In this document: piece by piece, positions 7,470 through 12,637 of the stretch
Layout of the letters: each line of letters begins with the position of its first letter
Numbering within the stretch: the first letter of the stretch is position 1
NCBI GenBank assembly: GCA_002309955.1
Contig: DBXQ01000075.1
Location: 3,990 to 16,626, forward strand
DNA length: 12,637 nucleotides
Direction of reading: 5' to 3'
Source of the DNA: Bacteroidales bacterium UBA1208
Lineage (GTDB): Bacteria > Bacteroidota > Bacteroidia > Bacteroidales > P3
The notes under the pieces: model-generated
Database searches by the model: none
Seen by the model: the letters and a program-made list of their open reading frames with translations, nothing else
Told to the model about the DNA's origin: nothing
Made by a program: the position numbers and the translations under genes

Positions 7470-8680
7470 GAAAGGTTCTGTTTAATTTTGTTTCTAAGGG
7501 CGGTAAAAGCATTGTAAGCCACAAAACCACCGGCCAGTTCCATTGAGCGTTCGTCGACCATTAGGTCAGGTCGGTGCAGATTGCTATAGGGTGTGCCTGG
7601 AATATGTATGCCTACACGGTAGTAGCAGGCAGGAATCTTTTGGGCAAAGAAAGCAAAATCCTCGGCTGTCATGCGGAGGTCGAGCCATTCCACGTTTTCC
7701 TCTCCTATATAGGCTACCCCGTTGTCGTGTACCTGTTGGGTACACTCGTCGTCGTTGATAACGGGAGGGTAGCCATAATCGATAAACAGGTCGCATTCTC
7801 CGCCCATACTCTCGGCTATGCCGCAGCTTATTTTGCGTATTTTCTCGTGGCAGTCAAGCCGCCATTGCGGGTCGAAAGTGCGGATAATGCCCTCCATCTT
7901 CACCTCGTCGGGGATGATGTTGGTGCGTCCTTCGCCTATGAATTTTCCGAAACTCAGAACCGTGGGCATCATCGGAGCGGCGTTGCGGCTCACTATCTGC
8001 TGCAAGGCCACCACAATGTGCGAGGCTATCAGGATGGGGTCTACACTCATGTGGGGTGTGGCTCCGTGTCCCCCTTTGCCTTTGATGGTCCAGTACAGCT
8101 CATCGGTCGAGGCCATATAGCGGCCTTTTTTCATGCCGATGCGGCCATAATCCATCTCGGGAAGACAATGGAAGGAATAAATCTCGTTGGGTGTCACCTC
8201 GTCGAACAGACCGTCGTCCATCATCATGCGGGCTCCGCCGGGATACATCTCTTCCGAAGGTTCGAAGATAAGCATGATGCTTCCTTCCAATTCTTCACGT
8301 ATGGTGGTAAGGATTTTGGCAGCGCATAGTAGCGTGCTGGTGTGCATGTCGTGGCCGCATGCGTGCATCACACCGGGGTTCTCCGAGGCAAAGGGTAACC
8401 CCGTTACCTCGGTAAGAGGCAGTGCGTCGTAGTCGGCACGTAGCCCGATGCAGTAACCGTCGGGATTCTTCCCTCCGCGAATCATCGCCATCACACCCGT
8501 CTTGCCTATACCGGTCTTTGGCGTCAACCCCATCTCTCGTAGCCTGTCGGCCACAAAGGCCATGGTGCCGAACTCCTGTTGGCTCAACTCCGGATGCTGG
8601 TGCATCCATCGCCGCCAACACACGGTCTCTTCATGATACTCATGAGCCAGATGCTTGATTATGTCGATGATATTGTCCAT
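7466..8680 (-). CDS. M20-family amidohydrolase (peptidase M20D type)
   Basis: This is a 404-residue cytoplasmic metalloenzyme of the M20 family that includes hippurate, IAA-amino acid and N-acetyl-diaminopimelate hydrolases. The two-metal site is visible: HACGHDMH (106-113, Cys108 and His110), EPSEE (140-144, Glu143 catalytic and Glu144 metal), His171 in SFHCLP, and His369 in NLHRPD. The lid/dimerisation segment contains KGKGGHGATPH (200-210), with the conserved His that reaches across the dimer. The RADYDALPL motif (81-89) and TAEDFAFF (338-345) also fit. Length is typical. No signal peptide is seen. The exact acyl-amino-acid substrate cannot be assigned. It sits 37 bp after ileS and overlaps the MATE gene start by 4 bp. 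Confidence 0.95.
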   Translation of the reverse strand: MDNIIDIIKHLAHEYHEETVCWRRWMHQHPELSQQEFGTMAFVADRLREMGLTPKTGIGKTGVMAMIRGGKNPDGYCIGLRADYDALPLTEVTGLPFASENPGVMHACGHDMHTSTLLCAAKILTTIREELEGSIMLIFEPSEEMYPGGARMMMDDGLFDEVTPNEIYSFHCLPEMDYGRIGMKKGRYMASTDELYWTIKGKGGHGATPHMSVDPILIASHIVVALQQIVSRNAAPMMPTVLSFGKFIGEGRTNIIPDEVKMEGIIRTFDPQWRLDCHEKIRKISCGIAESMGGECDLFIDYGYPPVINDDECTQQVHDNGVAYIGEENVEWLDLRMTAEDFAFFAQKIPACYYRVGIHIPGTPYSNLHRPDLMVDERSMELAGGFVAYNAFTALRNKIKQNLS

Positions 8681-8717
8681 TTTATGTTTTACGTTTTATA
8701 GTTAACGTTTCAACATG

Positions 8718-11700
8718 TCATTTGCTTTTTTGAATGACTATGCCGGTACTCACGCCTTCGATAATCTCAATGGTGGTTCCGTTCTCCACTGAGGGCAGCA
8801 GTTGCAGGCGTGTGCAGAGGGTCTCGGTACAGATGTAGTCCATATTTTGTTTCACGGCTTCATCCCATTCACCGCTTTGCAGGTCAATCGTAATGCGGTC
8901 GGTCACGTCAAAGCCTTCCTTGCGGATATTCTGGATACGGTTCACCAGTTCGCGGGCAATGCCTTCGGCCTTCAACTCGTCGCTCACCGTGATGTCGAGG
9001 GCAACAGTCAGGTTGCCGTCGTTGGCCACCACCCAGCCGGGAATGTCTTGAGTGGCAATCTCTACGTCGCTCAGCAGTATCTCGACGGGTTGTCCTTCAA
9101 TGGTCAGGTCGCAGCGGCCTGCAGCCTCAAGGGTGTTGATTTGCTGTTGCGAGAAAGCTTGTATCTCGGCACTGATGGCTTTCATGATTTTGCCATAACG
9201 GGGACCGAGGGTCTTGAAATTGGGTTTGATACGCTTGACAAGGATATCGTTGTCGGGCGAGAGAAACTCAATTTTCTTGATGTTCAGTTCGGAACAGATA
9301 AGATGTTGAACCAGTTCCACCTGTTGGCGGAAGCCTTCGCTCTGCACCGGAAGCATGATTTTGGCCAAGGGTTGACGCACGCGCAGATTACTTTTCTTGC
9401 GCAGCGAGAGCCCCATGGAGCAGATATGTTGAGCCAACTGCATACGCTCCTCAAGGGCTTTGTCGATCATCTCCTCATGCACCTCGGGGAATTCCACATG
9501 GTGTACCGATTCTGCCTCAATGCGGTGGGTGACATTGTTCAAATCCAAGAACAGACGTTCACTGAAGAAGGGGGCAATGGGCGACATCAGGCGTGCCAAA
9601 ATCTCCAAGCAGGTGTAAAGTGTCTGGTAGGCAGAAATCTTGTCGGAGGTCATGTCGCCTTTCCAGAAACGGCGGCGGCACAGACGCACATACCAGTTAC
9701 TCAGGTTGGCGTCGACAAACTCCTGTATGGCACGTCCGGCCTTCGTGGGTTCGTAGTCGGCAAAAGCTTCGTCCACAGTCTTCACCAAAGTGTTCAACTC
9801 GCTCAAAATCCAGCGGTCAATTTCGGGTCTTTCGGCAATGGGCAGGTCAGCCTCTTTATACTCAAAACCGTCGATGTTGGCATACAGGGCAAAGAAACTA
9901 TAGGTATTGTATAGGGTACCGAACAATTTGCGACGTACCTCGTCCACACCTTCGATGTCGAACTTCAGGTTGTCCCAAGGCTGGCTGTTAGTAATCATAT
10001 ACCAGCGGGTGGCGTCGGGACCCTCTTTCTTCAGGGTCTCGAAGGGGTCTACGCCATTGCCAAGACGTTTGGACATCTTATTTCCGTTCTTGTCAAGCAC
10101 CAGACCGTTGCTTATCACGTTCTTGAAAGCCACGTTGTCGAAACACATGGTGGCGATGGCATGCAGTGTGTAGAACCAACCGCGTGTCTGATCCACACCT
10201 TCGGCAATAAAGTCGGCTGGGAACTGGCTTTCTTTCAGCTCTTCACCCATATAATGAATCTGAGCATAGGGCATGGCGCCACTGTCAAACCACACGTCAA
10301 TCAAGTCGGGTTCGCGCATCATCTTCTTTCCCGAAGGTGACACCAGCACAACATCATCGATATAAGGTCTGTGCAGGTCATATTTCTCCTCGCGGTAGGG
10401 GTTGCTCTTCATGAAACCGGCTGACACAGCCTTGTCAATCTCCTGGCATAGCTCTTCAATGCTGCCGATGCAGATTTCTTCCTTACCGTCCTCGGTGCGC
10501 CAAATAGGCAGCGGGGTACCCCAGTAACGGCTGCGGCTCAGGTTCCAGTCCACAATATTCTCCAACCAGTTTCCGAAACGGCCTGTACCGGTGGCTTCGG
10601 GTTTCCAATTGATGGTCTTGTTCAGCTCTATCATGCGGTCGCGCATGGCTGTAGTGCGGATAAACCAGCTGTCTAAAGGATAGTAAAGTACGGGTTTGTC
10701 TGTGCGCCAGCAGTGGGGATAGCTGTGGGTGTGCTTTTCACTCTTGAACAATTTGCCCTCTTCTTTCAGCATGACCACCAGCTCCACATCCAAACTCATG
10801 TCTTTCTCGGTCTTGGTAGAGTCGTAGGCGTTCTTCACAAACTTGCCGGCATATTGTTGGTATAGATTCAGGTCTACATTCTCTTTTACCCATTCAGGGT
10901 CGAGGTCTTCAATCCGCCAGAATTTTCCGGTGCGGTCCACCATGGGGGCCTGTTTGCCGTCGCGGTCATACATCAGCAAGTCTGCAATACCGGCCTTCTT
11001 GGCCACGCGGGCATCGTCGGCACCGAAAGTGGGGGCAATATGGACAATACCTGTACCGTCCTCGGTGGTTACATAGTCGCCCAGAATAATGCGGAAGGCT
11101 TCTCCCTCCACAGCCGTGCGGTGGCTCTGTTCGGCGGCATTTACCACGGTGGGTTTCACCCAGGGGATAAGTTGTTCGTAGGCTATGCCTTCCAATGCGG
11201 TACCTTTGCACTCTTTTATCACTTTGCAATGCAGCAGTTTCGACTTCTCTTCGGGTTCGCCCTCGGTAAAGAAGTTGCCCATCAGAGCCTTGGCAAGAAT
11301 AATACGGCAGGTTTCACCGCTGTAGGGATGTGTGGTTTCCACCAGCACATAATCGATAGACGGCCCCACGCACAACGCCGTGTTCGAGGGCAGTGTCCAC
11401 GGTGTGGTGGTCCAAGCTATGGCATAAGTGGGAACGTCCGACCCGTCCGACAAGTCTGGCCACTCCGACAAATCCGACAAAATCCTGAACATGGCTACGC
11501 AGGTGGTATCCTTGACGTCGCGGTAGCAACCTGGCAGATTCAGCTCATGGCTTGACAAGCCGGTGCCTGCTGCGGGGCTGAAAGGTTGGATGGTGTATCC
11601 CTTATACAGCAACCCCTTGTCGTAGAGTTTCTTCAACAGGAACCACAAGGTCTCGATATAATAGTTTTCAAATGTGATGTAGGGATGCTTCAGGTCTACC

Positions 11701-12122
11701 CAGTAGCCCATCTGCTTGGTCAGTTCGTCCCACAGGTCTTTGTATTGCAACACCTCGGTGCGGCAAGCGTGGTTGTAGTCGTCGACGCTTATCTTTTTGC
11801 CGATATCTTCCTTGGTGATGCCCAGCTTTTTCTCCACGCCCAGTTCCACAGGCAAGCCGTGGGTGTCCCAACCGGCCTTGCGATCCACGAAATAACCCTT
11901 CTGCGCCTTGTAGCGGCAGAATACGTCCTTAATCGTGCGGGCCATCACATGGTGGATGCCGGGTTTGCCATTAGCCGACGGGGGACCGTCGTAGAATACG
12001 AATGAGGGATGCCCTTCGGCAAGTTGTTGCCCTTTCTCAAATGTCTCGTTCTCTTCCCAAAACTTGCGAATCTCTTCGCCAATCTGGGTCATGTTAAGCT
12101 GTTTATACTCCTTGTAACTCAT
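8718..12122 (-). CDS. ileS: Isoleucyl-tRNA synthetase, long eukaryote-like type (IleRS2)
   Basis: This 1134-residue cytoplasmic enzyme charges tRNA-Ile with isoleucine and edits valine. The length and motif context (DGPPSANGKPGIHH, GWDTHGLPVE) match the long, eukaryote-like IleRS2 rather than the roughly 940-residue E. coli form. The HIGH position reads GIHH (55-58), with first and third residues swapped. The second signature is KMSKR (682-686). The editing domain shows WTTTPWTLPSN (237-247) and GTGIVHIAPTFGADDA (357-371 region). Catalytic-core markers NLSRSRYWGTPLPIW and DVWFDSGAMPYA follow. The C-terminal half holds the anticodon-binding domain (for example LRVRQPLAKIMLP). Residues 215-229 are encoded by a 9-bp tandem repeat. 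The start at 12122 fits the family N-terminus and is about 70 nt from the predicted transcription start. It is the first gene of the seven-gene run. Confidence 0.97.
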   Translation of the reverse strand: MSYKEYKQLNMTQIGEEIRKFWEENETFEKGQQLAEGHPSFVFYDGPPSANGKPGIHHVMARTIKDVFCRYKAQKGYFVDRKAGWDTHGLPVELGVEKKLGITKEDIGKKISVDDYNHACRTEVLQYKDLWDELTKQMGYWVDLKHPYITFENYYIETLWFLLKKLYDKGLLYKGYTIQPFSPAAGTGLSSHELNLPGCYRDVKDTTCVAMFRILSDLSEWPDLSDGSDVPTYAIAWTTTPWTLPSNTALCVGPSIDYVLVETTHPYSGETCRIILAKALMGNFFTEGEPEEKSKLLHCKVIKECKGTALEGIAYEQLIPWVKPTVVNAAEQSHRTAVEGEAFRIILGDYVTTEDGTGIVHIAPTFGADDARVAKKAGIADLLMYDRDGKQAPMVDRTGKFWRIEDLDPEWVKENVDLNLYQQYAGKFVKNAYDSTKTEKDMSLDVELVVMLKEEGKLFKSEKHTHSYPHCWRTDKPVLYYPLDSWFIRTTAMRDRMIELNKTINWKPEATGTGRFGNWLENIVDWNLSRSRYWGTPLPIWRTEDGKEEICIGSIEELCQEIDKAVSAGFMKSNPYREEKYDLHRPYIDDVVLVSPSGKKMMREPDLIDVWFDSGAMPYAQIHYMGEELKESQFPADFIAEGVDQTRGWFYTLHAIATMCFDNVAFKNVISNGLVLDKNGNKMSKRLGNGVDPFETLKKEGPDATRWYMITNSQPWDNLKFDIEGVDEVRRKLFGTLYNTYSFFALYANIDGFEYKEADLPIAERPEIDRWILSELNTLVKTVDEAFADYEPTKAGRAIQEFVDANLSNWYVRLCRRRFWKGDMTSDKISAYQTLYTCLEILARLMSPIAPFFSERLFLDLNNVTHRIEAESVHHVEFPEVHEEMIDKALEERMQLAQHICSMGLSLRKKSNLRVRQPLAKIMLPVQSEGFRQQVELVQHLICSELNIKKIEFLSPDNDILVKRIKPNFKTLGPRYGKIMKAISAEIQAFSQQQINTLEAAGRCDLTIEGQPVEILLSDVEIATQDIPGWVVANDGNLTVALDITVSDELKAEGIARELVNRIQNIRKEGFDVTDRITIDLQSGEWDEAVKQNMDYICTETLCTRLQLLPSVENGTTIEIIEGVSTGIVIQKSK
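11437..11481 (-). repeat. Five-unit 9-bp minisatellite inside ileS
   Basis: On the plus strand there are five consecutive 9-mers of the form TCCGACnnn (tccgacccg, tccgacaag, tctggccac, tccgacaaa, tccgacaaa); the third is diverged. In the coding frame this gives LSD-LSE-WPD-LSD-GSD, residues 215-229 of IleS, just before the editing-domain motif. The 9-bp unit preserves frame whatever the copy number. It lies in a stretch that, from memory of other Bacteroidota IleS sequences, is variable. Confidence 0.85.
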
Positions 12123-12166
12123 ATATGATATGATTCTATTTCATTGTTACATGCACATTAATAACA

Positions 12167-12189
12167 CTTTGCGCCATTACGGCACAAAG
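12167..12189 (-). promoter_or_regulatory. Stem-loop in the ileS leader
   Basis: On the minus-strand transcript the arms CUUUGUGCC and GGCGCAAAG pair over 9 positions (one U-G wobble) around a 5-nt loop GUAAU. The hairpin begins only a few nucleotides after the predicted transcription start and about 45 nt before the ileS start codon. There is no U-tract after it, so it is not an intrinsic terminator, and the leader is far too short for a T-box. A 5'-end stabilising hairpin or a small regulatory element are possible roles; neither is demonstrated. Confidence 0.55.
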
Positions 12190-12200
12190 AATCCAAACTG

Positions 12201-12234
12201 CAAAGATACGAAAAAATATTTTATTCTGCCCAAA
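12201..12234 (-). promoter_or_regulatory. Bacteroidota-type promoter of the ileS operon
   Basis: On the minus strand, TTTG (12231-12234, within TTTTTG) is followed after 22 bp by TATCTTTG (12201-12208). These match the Bacteroidota -33 TTTG and -7 TAnnTTTG elements with near-normal spacing. The intervening DNA is A/T-rich. The predicted start of transcription is near 12194, giving a leader of about 70 nt that contains a hairpin. No other promoter of this quality is seen between the genes down to 910, so this probably drives the whole run. Confidence 0.75.
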
Positions 12235-12294
12235 AACCTTGCACATTGTGTTTTCGAGGCTTCTTTTATCCCAAATCGGTCATTAGGGTTTATG

Positions 12295-12415
12295 GCAGAT
12301 TGGTATTTGTTTCGAGCAGATTGGCCGCAGCGTTGGCGAACGTTGTGTAAGGCGAGAGCAGAGAAAGCTTGCTATGCCGAGCTATAGCAACATCAACGAA
12401 GTTAAGGCGTAGCGT
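12295..12415. repeat. Candidate dispersed non-coding repeat with small inverted repeats
   Basis: The segment contains a direct repeat GCAGATTGG (12295-12303 and 12316-12324). It also has a short palindromic hairpin CGTT-ggcg-AACG (12331-12342) and a 7-bp perfect inverted repeat TTGCTAT/ATAGCAA (12369-12375 and 12384-12390, 8-nt loop). The wording around it, with AGCAGAGAAAGCTTGCTATG and the following CATCAACGAAGTTAA, resembles sequence I recall recurring between genes in Bacteroidales genomes. That resemblance is memory, not a search result. The boundaries are approximate. Confidence 0.4.
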
Positions 12416-12525
12416 GTCACTGTTGAGTTTGTGAGAGTTCGATGGGAAGGATTGTGATGGGGGGAAGGAACGGCTATGAAGCGGTTTGGGGGCGGGGCTT
12501 GCGAAGGGATGGGGCGGACAAAAGT

Positions 12526-12568
12526 CGTCCCCGCGGCCGTTCCTCAAAGAAGGGTGGCCGCGGGGACG
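12526..12568 (-). terminator. Possible intrinsic terminator of the upstream T9SS-cargo gene
   Basis: A perfect 13-bp GC-rich inverted repeat (CGTCCCCGCGGCC / GGCCGCGGGGACG) surrounds a 17-nt spacer. On the minus strand it lies about 30 bp after the stop codon at 12599 and is followed by ACTTTTGTCC, a weak T-tract. Position and stem strength fit a terminator; the short T-run is atypical, so a processing or repeat-derived structure is also possible. Confidence 0.55.
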
Positions 12569-12598
12569 GTGGGTGAGAGCCCATCTTCCGATGGCGGG

Positions 12599-12637
12599 TT
12601 ATTTCACGATGAGTTTCTCGGTGGCGGTGGTTCGGTT
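12599..12637 (-). CDS. C-terminal end of a probable T9SS cargo protein (partial)
   Basis: Only the last 12 codons are in the window. Reading from the right edge gives NRTTATEKLIVK and then TAA at 12599-12601. Endings of the form T-x-K-[IL]-[IV]-[IVL]-K are typical of the type A T9SS C-terminal sorting domain, like the tail of the SGNH hydrolase in this window. The match is short, so this is a suggestion; it is supported by same-strand orientation and by a downstream hairpin in the right place. The function of the rest of the protein cannot be seen. Confidence 0.55.
   Translation of the reverse strand, partial: NRTTATEKLIVK

Larger units (their letters stand above)
12235..12598. other. Gene-free intergenic region
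   Basis: I find no convincing gene here. Open frames of 85 codons on each strand have no recognisable domain and atypical composition. The plus strand is strongly G-rich and C-poor from about 12410 to 12520. The region holds a candidate dispersed repeat (12295-12415) and a GC-rich inverted repeat (12526-12568). Confidence 0.6.

Noticed and set aside
7574..8329. 251-codon open frame on the plus strand
   Set aside because: Antisense to the M20 amidohydrolase, whose metal-binding motifs are clear; no protein-like features of its own.
8802..9914. 370-codon open frame on the plus strand
   Set aside because: It lies wholly antisense to the conserved 3' half of ileS and has no recognisable domain; a shadow frame.
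12123..12200. T-box or other amino-acid-sensing riboswitch upstream of ileS
   Set aside because: The leader is only about 70 nt, with a single small hairpin and no T-box sequence or terminator.
12130..12547. 85-codon open frames on each strand in the right-hand intergenic region
   Set aside because: They cross the promoter or repeat structures, lack domains and look like repeat-derived chance frames.

Overview
This window is a compact, bacterial, almost entirely minus-strand stretch, most likely from a member of the Bacteroidales (phylum Bacteroidota). Four things point there. The two recognisable promoters carry the Bacteroidota -7 element TAnnTTTG. Clear Shine-Dalgarno sequences are largely absent. 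Two proteins end in type IX secretion (T9SS) sorting sequences. The isoleucyl-tRNA synthetase is the long, eukaryote-like form. Genus cannot be told from the sequence alone.

Layout, in the direction of transcription (right to left). At the far right (12599-12637) are the last 12 codons of a probable T9SS cargo protein, followed by a GC-rich hairpin that may be its terminator. About 400 bp of gene-free DNA comes next, with inverted repeats that look like part of a dispersed element. A Bacteroidota-type promoter (12201-12234) and a short leader hairpin then introduce a seven-gene run: ileS, an M20 amidohydrolase, a MATE transporter, a secreted SGNH hydrolase with a T9SS tail, an outer-membrane patatin-BamA phospholipase, murB, and an uncharacterised acidic protein. 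Gaps inside this run are 37 bp or less and one pair overlaps by 4 bp, so it is probably one operon. After 202 bp with its own promoter, purA begins and runs off the left edge.

The gene content is housekeeping (translation, peptidoglycan precursor synthesis, purine synthesis) mixed with envelope and secreted functions (two lipid/ester hydrolases, a drug/metabolite exporter, a peptide or acyl-amino-acid hydrolase). There is no phage, CRISPR array, transposase or defence system, and I do not see a convincing new multi-gene system.

The most interesting item is the IleS active site. Its class I signature reads G-I-H-H instead of H-x-G-H, with first and third positions swapped, a variant linked to very strong mupirocin resistance in IleRS2 enzymes. 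IleS also contains an in-frame 9-bp minisatellite just before the editing-domain motif WTTTPWTLPSN.
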